The notes under the pieces are model-generated. The model made no database searches. It was not told the DNA's origin and was given only the letters and a program-made list of their open reading frames with translations. DNA of 39,486 bases from NCBI GenBank assembly GCA_030524715.1, contig JAUNGB010000049.1:1-39486 (forward strand), written 5' to 3'. The position numbers and the translations under genes are program-made. Position 1 is the first letter of the stretch. The number at the start of each line of letters is the position of its first letter. This DNA comes from Eubacteriales bacterium. Its GTDB lineage: Bacteria; Bacillota; Clostridia; Lachnospirales; Lachnospiraceae. Below, one piece after another: positions 8,056 through 17,995 of the stretch.

Positions 8056-9056
8056 GCTTCCGCTCCCGGTTCTCCCAGAGTCGCCACCATAACGGCCTTG
8101 ATGGTGTGCATACGGTTCTCGGCCTCGTCAAACACCTTAGACTGCTCAGATTCAAATACCTCGTCCGTCACTTCCATGTCTGTCAGATTGAATCTTTCTC
8201 CCATTTCCTTGCCGATCTTTGTCTTTAAGTCATGGAATGCCGGCAGACAATGGAGGAAGATCGCCTTTTCCCCTGCGTTTTTCATGATCTCTGCCGTTAC
8301 CTTATACGGGGTCAGTTCACGGATTCTCTCTTCCCAGACTTCATCCGGCTCTCCCATGGAAACCCATACGTCTGTATAAATAACGTCCGCATCCTTTGTG
8401 CCGGCCTTTGCGTCCTCTGTCAGAGTGATAGTTCCGCCGGAAGCCTTGGCATATTCTTTACACTGGGCCACAAGCTCCTCGTTTGGGAAATATTTCTTTG
8501 TGGTGCATGCCACGAAATGCATTCCAAGCTTTGCGCAGGCGATCATTAAAGAATTTCCCATGTTATAACGGGCGTCTCCCATATAAACCAGCTTGATTCC
8601 CTCAAGCCTTCCGAAATGCTCACGGATGGTCAGCATATCGGCAAGCATCTGTGTGGGATGATATTCGTTGGTCAGTCCGTTCCATACCGGAACGCCTGCA
8701 TATTTTGCCAGTTCCTCCACGATTTCCTGTCCGAAACCGCGGTATTCGATACCGTCATACATTCTTCCAAGGACTCTTGCAGTGTCTGCAATGCTTTCTT
8801 TTTTGCCGATCTGGGAGCCTGTGGGATCCAGATAGGTGCTTCCCATTCCCAGGTCATGCGCTGCCACCTCAAAGGAGCAGCGTGTCCTGGTACTTGTTTT
8901 TTCAAAAATCAGGGCAATGTTTTTGCCTCTGTAATACTCATGCAGCTCCCCGGCCTTTTTCTTAGCCTTCAGGTTCGCTGCCAGATCCAGAAGATATACG
9001 ATTTCTTCCGGAGTATAATCCTTCAATGTCAGGAAGTTACGTCCCTTTAAATTCAT
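8052..9056 (-). CDS. argF: Ornithine carbamoyltransferase
   Basis: 334 residues from the ATG at 9056-9054, which has GAGGAGG at proper distance. An earlier TTG (9065) sits only 1-2 bases from that site and is less likely. Carbamoyl-phosphate motifs [16 protein letters not shown] and [12 protein letters not shown], and the ornithine loop HCLPAFHD, are intact. It makes citrulline from ornithine and carbamoyl phosphate in arginine synthesis. The reverse catabolic role (ArcB) cannot be ruled out by sequence, but no arcA or arcC lies nearby. It is translationally coupled to birA. Confidence 0.93.
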   Translation of the reverse strand: MNLKGRNFLTLKDYTPEEIVYLLDLAANLKAKKKAGELHEYYRGKNIALIFEKTSTRTRCSFEVAAHDLGMGSTYLDPTGSQIGKKESIADTARVLGRMYDGIEYRGFGQEIVEELAKYAGVPVWNGLTNEYHPTQMLADMLTIREHFGRLEGIKLVYMGDARYNMGNSLMIACAKLGMHFVACTTKKYFPNEELVAQCKEYAKASGGTITLTEDAKAGTKDADVIYTDVWVSMGEPDEVWEERIRELTPYKVTAEIMKNAGEKAIFLHCLPAFHDLKTKIGKEMGERFNLTDMEVTDEVFESEQSKVFDEAENRMHTIKAVMVATLGEPGAEA

Positions 9057-9132
9057 AACAACCAATCCTCCTCTGTATCATTCACCGGACGGTTTCCCGC
9101 CCGGCCTGTTTCCTCTGTTCCTGTTCAACCGT

Positions 9133-10068
9133 TTAATTTTTTGTATCCTCCGATACGATCTCCTTCAAAGAAGAAGCCAGCCCTGCAAGCCCCTGGATCT
9201 CTGACGGAATGATGATCTTGGTGGCCTTGCCGTCCGCCGCCTTGGCAAAAGCCTCCAGGCTTTTCAGCGTGAGCACTGCCTGATCGGCCCCTGCCTCTTT
9301 GATCATACGAAGGCCCTCTGCATTGGCGCTCTGTACCTTTAAAACAGCCTCCGCCTGACCTTCTGCTTCCTTGATCATACGCTCCTTCTGCGCTTCCGCC
9401 CGAAGGATAGCCGCCTGCTTCTCCGCCTCCGCATCCAGAATGGCGGACTGCTTCTTACCTTCCGCAACAAGGATCGTGGAACGCTTCTCGCCTTCCGCAA
9501 TCAGAATGGCTTCACGGCGTTCACGCTCTGCCTTCATCTGCTTCTCCATGGCGTCCTGAATAGCTGCCGGAGGAATGATGTTTTTCAGTTCCACACGGTT
9601 TACCTTGATGCCCCATGGGTCTGTCGCCACATCCAGAGACGCACGCATCCTGGTATTGATCACCTCACGGGAGGTCAGGGTTTCATCAAGTTCCATATCG
9701 CCGATGATGTTACGGAGCGTTGTAGCAGACAGGTTTTCGATGGCCATGATCGGGTTTTCCACACCGTAGGCATACAGCTTGGGGTCCGTGATCTGGAAAA
9801 ATACCACCGTATCGATCTGCATGGTTACATTATCCTTGGTAATCACAGGCTGCGGCGGGAAGTCTACTACCTGCTCCTTCAGATTTACTTTTCTTGCCAC
9901 ACGCTCAATAAACGGAACCTTAAAATGAATCCCCGTATTCCATGTGGCGCGGTAAGCTCCCAGACGTTCCAGAACCACCGCATATGCCTGGGGCACGATA
10001 CGGATACAGGATGCCAGAATCCACAGCACCAGTATCATAACTATAATAAAAAATATAATTCCTCTCAT
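9133..10068 (-). CDS. SPFH/Band-7 membrane scaffold (stomatin, QmcA-like)
   Basis: 311 residues. An N-terminal membrane anchor (3-25) is followed by the SPFH domain (about 27-190: IVPQAYAVVLERLGAY, then DIPPAAIQDAM-like IIPPAAIQDAMEKQM) and a long alanine/glutamate coiled coil (RREAILIAEGEKRSTILVAE and following). It ends in a hydrophobic oligomerisation tail. It forms ring or cage assemblies in membrane microdomains. It starts one base after the stop of the NfeD gene, the classic pairing for this family. Confidence 0.93.
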   Translation of the reverse strand: MRGIIFFIIVMILVLWILASCIRIVPQAYAVVLERLGAYRATWNTGIHFKVPFIERVARKVNLKEQVVDFPPQPVITKDNVTMQIDTVVFFQITDPKLYAYGVENPIMAIENLSATTLRNIIGDMELDETLTSREVINTRMRASLDVATDPWGIKVNRVELKNIIPPAAIQDAMEKQMKAERERREAILIAEGEKRSTILVAEGKKQSAILDAEAEKQAAILRAEAQKERMIKEAEGQAEAVLKVQSANAEGLRMIKEAGADQAVLTLKSLEAFAKAADGKATKIIIPSEIQGLAGLASSLKEIVSEDTKN

Positions 10069-10069
10069 G

Positions 10070-10507
10070 TTATCCCTCCTTACTTTCTTCTACGATCAGT
10101 TTCACTCCCTGTACTTCTTTAATGGTTACAATTGTCTTTTCGGGAATCGTCTGTCCGTCCAAAGCAGTGCGCGCCATCCACTCGATATCGTTGATACGCA
10201 CCTGCCCGGTCTGTTCCAGATTGTTGATCTCCTGAATCACAATAGCCCTTGCCCCGATCAGGCTGTTGACGTTTGTCTTTTCCACGCCCTTATTCATAAA
10301 TTTCACGGCAAGCGGCCTTGTAAAGATCAGAAGAACCAACGAAACAGTCAGAAACAAAACAAGCTGCACCGCCAGCCCCGCACCCGCAAAAGAAGCCACA
10401 GCCGCGACAAGCGCGCCTCCGGCAAACCAGATGGTGGTCAGCCCGGCGGTAATGGCTTCTATGATCAGAAGGACGGCAAGCAGTGCAAGCCATATCATCG
10501 GTTCCAT
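10070..10507 (-). CDS. NfeD-like membrane protein
   Basis: 145 residues from the ATG at 10507, preceded by AAAGGGGG. Three or so N-terminal membrane helices (LALLAVLLIIEAITAGLTTI, and following) lead to a C-terminal OB-fold of about 60 residues (LIGARAIVIQEINNLEQTGQ to VQGVKLIVEE). This is the short NfeD1b type that partners with SPFH proteins. The pair is thought to organise membrane domains. A longer frame upstream lacks a ribosome site and overlaps the methyltransferase end. Confidence 0.88.
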   Translation of the reverse strand: MEPMIWLALLAVLLIIEAITAGLTTIWFAGGALVAAVASFAGAGLAVQLVLFLTVSLVLLIFTRPLAVKFMNKGVEKTNVNSLIGARAIVIQEINNLEQTGQVRINDIEWMARTALDGQTIPEKTIVTIKEVQGVKLIVEESKEG

Positions 10508-10529
10508 ATAATTCCCCCTTTCGTCAAAA

Positions 10530-11306
10530 CTATCCCCGGCGCTGCCGGGAGGCCTCATACATCAGAATCCCCGCCGCCATTGCTGCATTCAGAGATTCCA
10601 CCTGTCCGCACATGGGAATCCGTATCAGGCAGTCGGCAGCCGACGCCGCCTGTTCCGTCAGCCCTTTTCCTTCATTTCCGATAAAAAATGCCGTCCCTCC
10701 TCTGTAGGATTCCCCGTCATAGAAGTTTTTACCCTTCAGATGAGCGGCATAGGACCGGATTCCCGCTTCCTTTAGCTTCATCTTTAATGATACCACATCT
10801 TCCACATATAAAAAAGGCATTCTGTAAACAGAACCCATAGTTGAACGGATTACTTTAGGGTTGGTGATATCCACGCAGGTACGGGTGAGAAAAATACCGC
10901 TGACTCCGGCTCCCTCTCCCGTCCGCAGAATGGTTCCCGCATTTCCCGGATCCTGCAGATCCTCCAGAACCATCACCAGCGGATTTTCCCCTTTCAGGAT
11001 ATCCGCCATGCTGTACGACGGCTTTTTTAACACAGTCAGGATCCCCTGGGGAGTCTGGGTGTCGCTCATCTGGCGGAAAACGGAATCTGTTACGATTTCA
11101 CAGGGAAATTCCATCACTCGCTCCATCAGTTCTTTGTCTTCGGAAAGAAACTCTGAGACATAAACTTTATGCACCCAGTCTGTGGGAGCCTCCCTGAACA
11201 TTTTCCGTCCTTCTGCAACAAAAAGCCCTTGTTCCTTCCGGGCTTTTGTCTTCTGGTTCAACTGTATGATATTCTTTACCTGTCCGTTATTTAAACTGGT
11301 GATCAT
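10530..11306 (-). CDS. TrmH/SpoU-family RNA 2'-O-ribose methyltransferase
   Basis: 258 residues. The SPOUT knot motifs are clear: motif 1 in DPGNAGTILRTGEGAG, motif 2 in AFFIGNEGKGL, motif 3 in IPMCGQVESLNAAMAAGILM. An N-terminal substrate-binding domain of about 90 residues starts MITSLNNGQVKNI. It methylates a ribose in rRNA or tRNA with SAM; the exact site (RlmB-like 23S G or another) is not decided by the sequence. It sits between ktrA and nfeD in the same direction. Confidence 0.92.
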   Translation of the reverse strand: MITSLNNGQVKNIIQLNQKTKARKEQGLFVAEGRKMFREAPTDWVHKVYVSEFLSEDKELMERVMEFPCEIVTDSVFRQMSDTQTPQGILTVLKKPSYSMADILKGENPLVMVLEDLQDPGNAGTILRTGEGAGVSGIFLTRTCVDITNPKVIRSTMGSVYRMPFLYVEDVVSLKMKLKEAGIRSYAAHLKGKNFYDGESYRGGTAFFIGNEGKGLTEQAASAADCLIRIPMCGQVESLNAAMAAGILMYEASRQRRG

Positions 11307-11327
11307 GATCCTTCCCCAATCTTTTCC

Positions 11328-11972
11328 TTATACTTTATTCAGATCGCGGTTTTTCCCCACGGCGATCAGTGTACAATTTGCAGGAAGCTCTTCGTTAGGA
11401 TCCAGATCCACCCGGACCTCCTCGCCTATTTTGATGCCGATGATATTGATCCCATATTTTTCCCGGATCTTCAGATCGCGAAGGCACTTTTCTATCCAGC
11501 CCTCCGGAATGCGGATCTCTGCCATACTAAATTCCGAGGAAAGCTCAAAAATATCCAGAAACCCGGTGGACATCAGGTTCTTCGCCACCCGAAGCCCCAT
11601 GGATTTCTCCGGATAGATGACCTCATCCGCTCCCACCTTATCCAGGATCCTTCCGTGCAGGCCGCTTGTAGCCTTGGCCATAACGTAGGGAACGCCCAGC
11701 TCCTTGGCCTGCATGGTGGCAGTAATGCTTGCCTCGATATTTTCGGAAACGGCAATGACCGCCACGTCCACGTTCTGGACGCCAAGCTGCTTCAGGATTC
11801 CCGGCTCACGGACGTCCGCCTTCACCGCATACGTTACCTTGTCTGCGATCTCCTGTATATTTTCTTCTTTGTCGTCGATCACCAGAACGTCACAGTCCGA
11901 TTCCGCCAATGTCTCTGCCAAAGTCATTCCGAATCTTCCCAGTCCGATGACTGCAAAGGATTTTCCTTTCAT
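11328..11972 (-). CDS. ktrA: Potassium channel gating subunit (RCK), KtrA/TrkA type
   Basis: 214 residues. An N-terminal Rossmann RCK domain begins AVIGLGRFGMTLAETLAES with the GxGxxG nucleotide motif and the acidic residue at the end of strand 2 (VLVIDDKEE). A C-terminal TrkA_C domain (about 135-214) follows. It forms a ring on the cytosolic face of KtrB and gates potassium uptake by binding ATP/ADP or NAD(H). It starts 15 bases after ktrB ends. Confidence 0.92.
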   Translation of the reverse strand: MKGKSFAVIGLGRFGMTLAETLAESDCDVLVIDDKEENIQEIADKVTYAVKADVREPGILKQLGVQNVDVAVIAVSENIEASITATMQAKELGVPYVMAKATSGLHGRILDKVGADEVIYPEKSMGLRVAKNLMSTGFLDIFELSSEFSMAEIRIPEGWIEKCLRDLKIREKYGINIIGIKIGEEVRVDLDPNEELPANCTLIAVGKNRDLNKV

Positions 11973-11987
11973 TATAGATCCTCCAGC

Positions 11988-13376
11988 TTATCCAATCATA
12001 ATATCCTCTTCCGCAAGATGAGTGCTCTCCGTTGTCTTCCGGGCGCGCATCAGAACCGCGGTTCCCAAAGTCAGCGGACCGATCCTGCCAAGATACATAG
12101 TTACCATCACGATCCACTTGCCGGGTACTGTCAGTTCAGGCGTCAGCCCTCTTGTCAGACCTACCGTCGCCATCGCAGAGGTGATCTCATATATAATATC
12201 AACCAGATCCGCCTGCGGCATTGCCGCCGCCAGAAGAAGGCTCATGGTCAAAAGCGTCATAAACCCCATACCCGCCACCACCACCGCGGAGCGGATATAG
12301 CCAGCACGTACCCGTCGGTTTTCAAATTCCACATCATGCTTTCCCCGGAGGTTTGCGATCACGCTCAAAAACAGCACTGCTACCGTAGTCGTCTTAATTC
12401 CGCCGGCCGTTCCCATAGGAGAGCCGCCCACAAACATCAGAAAAAGACATAAGATCACACTGGCGCCTGAAAGCGACGCCTGATCCACGGTCAGAAATCC
12501 CGCGGTTCTTGTGGTCACAGACTGGAACAGAGACGCCATCAGCTTTGTTCCAAGGGGCATAGATCCCATTGTTTCCGGATTGTGATATTCAAACAGAAAA
12601 ATTAATAAAGCCCCGCCCAACACAAGCACGGCCGTTGTGACAAGCACCAGCTTGCTGTGCAGACGCAGGCTTTTAAACATCCTGCGCAGGGAAAGCCTTC
12701 TCTGACACACTCTTTTTAATTTTTCCGCCACATCCCACCAGACCGTAAAGCCCAGGCCGGATAAAATAATCAGCCCTATAGTAGTAAAATTTATCAACGG
12801 GTCGTCCACATAGGCCGCAAGGCTGTTCTCCCCGAGAATATCAACGCCTGCGTTGCAGAACGCGGACACTGCGGTAAAAACAGACTGGGCGATCCCTCTG
12901 GCAAATCCAAACTGCGGAATAAACCGGAAGGAGTAAAATACCGCGCCGATGGCCTCAGCGCCAAATACGCAGGCGATCACCCTCTTCACAAGCTTCACAA
13001 GCCCGGACATCTTATCCAGGTTATACGACTCCTGAATAAGTCTGCGGCTGCGCAGGCTGAGCTTCTTGTGAAGGGTTATAAAAATAATACTTGCCAGTGC
13101 GACCAGGCCGATCCCGCCTATCTGGATCAGCACCAGGATCACAGCCTTGCCAAAAAACGTCCAGTGAGCGGCCGTCGTCACAGTCACAAGCCCGGTTACA
13201 CAGACACAGGTGGTAGCCGTAAACAGCGCATCCGTAAAGGAGGTCTGTGCTCCCGGCGCCGTACAAAAAGGCAGCCACAAAACAAGACCTCCCGCCAGAA
13301 TTGTTAATGCGAAGCTAAAGGCAATAATCTGCGCTGTTTTTAATTTATGCAGCCTTTTGCTTATATTTGAAAACAT
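11988..13376 (-). CDS. ktrB: Potassium uptake channel subunit, KtrB/TrkH type
   Basis: 462 residues with about 8-10 membrane helices and four pore repeats. Recognisable filter regions are CVTGLVTVTTAAHW, FCNAGVDI, SVTTRTAGFLTVD and GGSPMGTAGGIKTTT. It imports potassium with or without sodium coupling under control of KtrA. The ATG shares one base with the TAA of pfkA (TAATG), so translation is coupled to glycolytic gene expression. Confidence 0.93.
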   Translation of the reverse strand: MFSNISKRLHKLKTAQIIAFSFALTILAGGLVLWLPFCTAPGAQTSFTDALFTATTCVCVTGLVTVTTAAHWTFFGKAVILVLIQIGGIGLVALASIIFITLHKKLSLRSRRLIQESYNLDKMSGLVKLVKRVIACVFGAEAIGAVFYSFRFIPQFGFARGIAQSVFTAVSAFCNAGVDILGENSLAAYVDDPLINFTTIGLIILSGLGFTVWWDVAEKLKRVCQRRLSLRRMFKSLRLHSKLVLVTTAVLVLGGALLIFLFEYHNPETMGSMPLGTKLMASLFQSVTTRTAGFLTVDQASLSGASVILCLFLMFVGGSPMGTAGGIKTTTVAVLFLSVIANLRGKHDVEFENRRVRAGYIRSAVVVAGMGFMTLLTMSLLLAAAMPQADLVDIIYEITSAMATVGLTRGLTPELTVPGKWIVMVTMYLGRIGPLTLGTAVLMRARKTTESTHLAEEDIMIG

Positions 13377-14392
13377 TATTTTTTCTTACTTTTCTTCTTT
13401 TCATTTTTGTCATAGTTATGGGAAAGGGAATTACATACCTCCCACATATATTCCGATACATTTTTCTTCATGGAAAGAGCTTCGTTGATATCAAAGTCCA
13501 CAAACTCGCCATGGCGGTATCCTACTACACGGCAGCTCTTGCCCTGAACAAGAAGGTCTACAGCCAGAGCGCCCATCATAGAAGCGTAAACCCTGTCCTT
13601 ACAGGTGGGATTTCCGCCACGCTGCATGTGTCCCAGGATCGTTGCCCGCGTCTCAATACCGGTAGCGGCTTCAATACGCTTTGCCATTGCCTCGGAATGT
13701 CCGATGCCCTCTGCGTTAATAATAATATGATGCTTCTTGCCTAATTTACGGTTTTCGATAATGTTGTTGATGATCTTCTGTTCGTCATAGTCATATTTTT
13801 CAGGAATCAGAATGTCCTCCGCGCCGTTGGCGATACCGCACCACATAGCAAGATATCCCGCGTTACGGCCCATAACCTCGATGATGCTGCAGCGTTCATG
13901 GGAGGTAGAGGTATCACGTACCTTATCGATCGCTTCCATGGCGGTATTTACCGCGGTATCAAAACCGATGGTATACTCGGTGCACGCAATATCCAGGTCA
14001 ATGGTTCCCGGTACGCCGATGGTGTTGATCCCCAGATTGGCAAGCTTCTGCGCGCCGGCAAAGGAACCGTCTCCGCCGATGACTACCAGGCCGTCAATGC
14101 CGTGCTTTCTGCAGACCTCAGCTCCACGCTGCTGGCCCTCCGGAGTACGAAATTCCGCACAGCGCGCCGTATATAAGAAGGTACCGCCCCGCTGTATGGT
14201 ATCAGATACGTCTTTGGCAGTCATGTCAACAATTTCTTCGTTTAAAAGTCCGTTATAGCCTTTATAAATACCCTTTACATTCAGGCCGCTGCTGAGTCCT
14301 CTTCTTACAACCGCGCGGATAGCGGCATTCATTCCGGGCGCGTCACCGCCACTGGTTAATACGCCAATGGTTTTAATTTTGTTCTCTGCCAT
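13376..14392 (-). CDS. pfkA: ATP-dependent 6-phosphofructokinase
   Basis: 338 residues. The ATP site is GVLTSGGDAPGMNAAIR and IGGDGSFAGA, where the glycine after GGD is the ATP-type, not the pyrophosphate-type. The catalytic loop reads PGTIDLDIACTEYTIGFDTA, keeping the TID aspartate but replacing the usual asparagine of DNDI by leucine. MGRNAGYLAMWCGIANGA and LGHMQRGGNPTCKDR complete the fructose-6-phosphate site. A lysine-rich tail of about 12 residues ends the protein. GAGGAATGAACTATG gives the start. It commits glycolysis and is adjacent to dnaE and ktrB. Confidence 0.96.
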   Translation of the reverse strand: MAENKIKTIGVLTSGGDAPGMNAAIRAVVRRGLSSGLNVKGIYKGYNGLLNEEIVDMTAKDVSDTIQRGGTFLYTARCAEFRTPEGQQRGAEVCRKHGIDGLVVIGGDGSFAGAQKLANLGINTIGVPGTIDLDIACTEYTIGFDTAVNTAMEAIDKVRDTSTSHERCSIIEVMGRNAGYLAMWCGIANGAEDILIPEKYDYDEQKIINNIIENRKLGKKHHIIINAEGIGHSEAMAKRIEAATGIETRATILGHMQRGGNPTCKDRVYASMMGALAVDLLVQGKSCRVVGYRHGEFVDFDINEALSMKKNVSEYMWEVCNSLSHNYDKNEKKKSKKK

Positions 14393-14513
14393 AGTTCATT
14401 CCTCCATCTTCTGATTCAGTCCGGCAACCGCAAAGGCATTGAAAAAGCTTATAAACAGCCGTCTTCCGTTGCCATATAGCTCTACACATATTCGGTTATA
14501 GTGTAAAGCATTT

Positions 14514-17500
14514 TCAAAAGTTTTTCAATACTCTTTCCACAACTTTAACATTAGATTCCCCATATTTTTTTCGCATCTGCGCAAGCTGCGGATCCTGTAT
14601 CTGCACATGATAAGCGGCCGGAAGCTTTTTCATTGCCCTTACGTCCTTCAGATAAACGACCACGCTGTCCTGCCCCGGAAAATCCTTAAGCGTCTGCAGA
14701 AGCTCCGCCTCTTTTTCGGCATATTCATTCCTGTCCTTAAACTGTACCCACAGTTCCCTGGGAATGTCGTCGAAGGAACGAACCTTTTCCAGGATCAGCT
14801 TACTGGCGCGGTCGTCCTCAGCAGATACCCTTCCCTGAATAAATACCCTTGCTTCCTCATTGATCAGATGCTGGCACTTTTCGTAATCTCTGGGAAAAAC
14901 CACCACCTCGACGGTCCCCACCAGATCCTCGACGGTCAGAAAGGCCATAACCTTATTATTTTTCGTATATTTTATGGTTTTATCCGTGATCATTCCGCCG
15001 ATGATCACCTTTTGCCCGTCGCTGACATGGGGATATCCTGTCTCTTCATCCTGCTGGAAATCCGTTGTTTTCGCAGAGATTGTTTTTTCCATAACAGAGC
15101 GGTAGCGTTCCAGAGGATGGCCGCTTAAATAAATACCCAGAACCTCTTTTTCAAAGGCCAGGAGCATTTCCTCGTCATATTCCTCAAGATCGGGCATACG
15201 AATCTCATATTCCTTTTTTTCCTCCTCGCTTACAAGGTCAAAAAGGCTCATCTGCCCGGCCATGCCGTGTTTTTTATCCTGATTGATGCTGTCCACGATC
15301 CGGCTATACACCATCATTTTCTGCCGCCGGTTCCCCTCCAGGCAGTCCATGGCGCCGGCCTTAATGAAGTTTTCAATGGCCCGTTTATTTACAATGTTCA
15401 GATTACGTTCTACAAAATCCTTAAGGGAACGGTAGCTTCCGCCTTCCTCACGCTCCCTTACAATGTTTTCGATCACAGGGCGTCCCACACTCTTGATCGC
15501 CGAAAGCCCGTATCTGATGGCTCCGTTATCCACGGAAAAGCCGTAATCCCCGCAGTTAATATCCGGCGGAAGGATCCGGATTCCCATCTGCCGGCAGACA
15601 AGGATATACTCAGCGACCTTACTGGGCATTTCAATTACGGAGGTCATAAGAGCCGCCATAAATTCCACCGGATAATAGTATTTCAGATATGCGGTCTGGT
15701 AGGAAACCACTGCGTACGCCGCCGCGTGGGATTTATTAAAGGCGTACTTGGCAAAATCCGTCATATCGTCATAAATCTTATTTGCCGTTTTTTCCGGAAT
15801 GCCGTTGGCAATACAGCCGGGGACTCCCTCCGCCTCATTTCCATATACAAAGTTCTGGCGTTCTTTTTCCATAACGGAAGCCTTCTTCTTGGACATGGCC
15901 CGGCGCACCAGGTCGCTTCTCCCAAGAGTATAGCCTGCCAGGCTCCGCACGATCTGCATAACCTGCTCCTGATAAACAATACAGCCGTAAGTAGGCGCCA
16001 GAATAGGTTCAAGCTGCGGACAGTCATAGCGGATAGTATCCGGGCGGTTTTTCCCACGGATATACTGGGGAATAAAGTCCATAGGGCCCGGGCGGTAAAG
16101 GGAAATCCCCGCGATCACGTCCTCAAGGCTCTGGGGCTTCAATTCCTTCATGAAATTCTTCATTCCCGCGCTTTCCAACTGGAATACACCGTCAGAACGC
16201 CCGGTTCCAAGAGAATCCAGCACCTTTTTATCATTATAATCGATCTTCTGCATATCCAGACACCTTCCGGTGTCTTTTTTGATCAGATTTACGGCGTTCT
16301 GGATAACGGTCAGGGTACGAAGGCCCAAAAAATCCATTTTCAGAAGTCCCAGCTCTTCCAGAGTCGTCATGGTAAACTGAGTGGTAATGGAGCCGTCCTG
16401 GGCGCGGGAAAGCGGCACATATTCATCCACCGCCTTCTGGCTGATCACAACGCCCGCCGCATGCATGGAGGTGTGGCGTGGAAGCCCCTCCAGGCGTTTT
16501 GCCATATCGATCAGATAATGGACGTCCTCCTGTTCCTCGTATGCCTTGCGAAGCTCCGGATTCATTTCCAGCGCCTTATTGATCGTGATATTCAATTCCT
16601 GAGGAACCATCTTGGCAATGGCGTCCACCTGGGCGTAAGGCATATCCAGCACACGGCCCACATCCCGGATCACGCCTCTTGCAGCCAGGGTACCGAAGGT
16701 CACGATCTGCACCACCCGGTCCTTGCCGTATTTTTCCACAACATAATCGATGACCTCCTGGCGGCGCTCAAAACAGAAATCCACGTCAATATCCGGCATG
16801 GACACTCGCTCCGGATTCAGGAACCGTTCAAACAACAGGTCGTATTTAATGGGGTCAAGCTGGGTAATCCCAAGGGTATAGGCCACAAGGCTGCCCGCCG
16901 CAGACCCTCTTCCCGGGCCCACCATAATATCATGGTCCCTTGCATATTTGATAAAATCCCATACGATCAGGAAGTAATCCACATATCCCATGTTTTTAAT
17001 GGTATCAAGCTCATATTCCAGCCGCTCACGAAGTTCCTCCGTCACAGGCTGATACAGCCGTTCAAGGCCCTCATAGCAAAGCTTATTCAGGTACTCCCAG
17101 GAAGTATACCCTTCCGGTACGTCATATTTGGGAAGCTTTGTGACGCCGAACTCGATCTCCACATGGCACCGCTCTGCGATCCTGTGGGTATTTTCCAGCG
17201 CTTCCGGGGCATACGGAAAAATCTCCAGCATTTCTTCCGGGGACTTCACATAATATTGCCCGCCCTCATAGCGCATCCTGTCCTCGTCCGCCAGCTTCTT
17301 GCCTGTCTGCAGGCAGAGCAGGATATCGTGGGGCTGTGCGTCCTCCGCGGTGGTATAATGAACGTCATTGGTCGCCACAAGCTCGATGCCCGTCTCCTTA
17401 TGCATACGGACAAGCTGCTGATTCACCATCTGCTGTTCCGCAATGCCGTGATCCTGTAATTCCAAAAAGAAGTTTCCCTTTCCGAAAATATCCTGATACC

Positions 17501-17987
17501 GCAGGGCCGCCGCTTTGGCTTCCTCATACATTCCTCTTGTGAGATTCCGGGAAACCTCCCCGGCAAGGCAGGCGCTTAAAGCGATAATGCCCTCATGGTA
17601 TTCCCGCAGAAGTTCAAGGTCTACCCTCGGCTTATAATAGAAGCCCTCCACAAACCCCTTGGATACGATTTTCATCAGGTTGCTGTAGCCCTGGTTATTT
17701 TCCGCAAGGAGCACCAAATGGTAATAGCGGTCGTCTCCGGTTCCTGCTTCCCTGTCAAAACGGGATCCGGGAGCAACATAGACCTCGCATCCCAATATGG
17801 GATTGATCCCGGCCTCTTTAGCCGCCCGGTAGAAATCGATTACTCCATACATAACGCCGTGATCCGTGATCGCCGCGCTGTCCATGCCCAGTTCTTTTAC
17901 TCTTGCGACATATTCTTTTATTTTGTTAGACCCGTCCAGCAGGCTGTATTCCGTGTGGACATGTAAATGAGTAAAATTCAAGTTCAT
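14514..17987 (-). CDS. dnaE: DNA polymerase III alpha subunit
   Basis: 1157 residues, the normal length of DnaE1. An N-terminal PHP domain (HLHVHTEYSLLDG, AITDHGVMYG) comes first. The polymerase palm follows with GPGRGSAAGSLVAY and the catalytic triad in MPDIDVDFCFERR plus a third acidic residue downstream. Then come the fingers, the tandem HhH, and a C-terminal OB-fold (VIIGGMITDKTIKYTKNNK). It is the replicative polymerase of the DnaE type; a separate PolC is expected elsewhere. The gene begins eight bases after the cvfB-like stop. A short C-terminal tail lacks an obvious clamp motif that could be assigned by eye. Confidence 0.97.
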   Translation of the reverse strand: MNLNFTHLHVHTEYSLLDGSNKIKEYVARVKELGMDSAAITDHGVMYGVIDFYRAAKEAGINPILGCEVYVAPGSRFDREAGTGDDRYYHLVLLAENNQGYSNLMKIVSKGFVEGFYYKPRVDLELLREYHEGIIALSACLAGEVSRNLTRGMYEEAKAAALRYQDIFGKGNFFLELQDHGIAEQQMVNQQLVRMHKETGIELVATNDVHYTTAEDAQPHDILLCLQTGKKLADEDRMRYEGGQYYVKSPEEMLEIFPYAPEALENTHRIAERCHVEIEFGVTKLPKYDVPEGYTSWEYLNKLCYEGLERLYQPVTEELRERLEYELDTIKNMGYVDYFLIVWDFIKYARDHDIMVGPGRGSAAGSLVAYTLGITQLDPIKYDLLFERFLNPERVSMPDIDVDFCFERRQEVIDYVVEKYGKDRVVQIVTFGTLAARGVIRDVGRVLDMPYAQVDAIAKMVPQELNITINKALEMNPELRKAYEEQEDVHYLIDMAKRLEGLPRHTSMHAAGVVISQKAVDEYVPLSRAQDGSITTQFTMTTLEELGLLKMDFLGLRTLTVIQNAVNLIKKDTGRCLDMQKIDYNDKKVLDSLGTGRSDGVFQLESAGMKNFMKELKPQSLEDVIAGISLYRPGPMDFIPQYIRGKNRPDTIRYDCPQLEPILAPTYGCIVYQEQVMQIVRSLAGYTLGRSDLVRRAMSKKKASVMEKERQNFVYGNEAEGVPGCIANGIPEKTANKIYDDMTDFAKYAFNKSHAAAYAVVSYQTAYLKYYYPVEFMAALMTSVIEMPSKVAEYILVCRQMGIRILPPDINCGDYGFSVDNGAIRYGLSAIKSVGRPVIENIVREREEGGSYRSLKDFVERNLNIVNKRAIENFIKAGAMDCLEGNRRQKMMVYSRIVDSINQDKKHGMAGQMSLFDLVSEEEKKEYEIRMPDLEEYDEEMLLAFEKEVLGIYLSGHPLERYRSVMEKTISAKTTDFQQDEETGYPHVSDGQKVIIGGMITDKTIKYTKNNKVMAFLTVEDLVGTVEVVVFPRDYEKCQHLINEEARVFIQGRVSAEDDRASKLILEKVRSFDDIPRELWVQFKDRNEYAEKEAELLQTLKDFPGQDSVVVYLKDVRAMKKLPAAYHVQIQDPQLAQMRKKYGESNVKVVERVLKNF

Positions 17988-17995
17988 TCCTCTTT

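Noticed and set aside
9057-9132. GC-rich weak hairpin between SPFH gene and argF as terminator
   Set aside because: Stem is interrupted and no T-run follows on the minus strand.
11655-12452. A 265-codon plus-strand frame over ktrA/ktrB
   Set aside because: Rich in His, Gln and Arg as expected of an antisense shadow; the potassium transport genes explain the region.
15267-17459. A 730-codon open frame on the plus strand
   Set aside because: It is antisense to dnaE, whose motifs are complete on the minus strand; it has no ribosome site and no recognisable domain.
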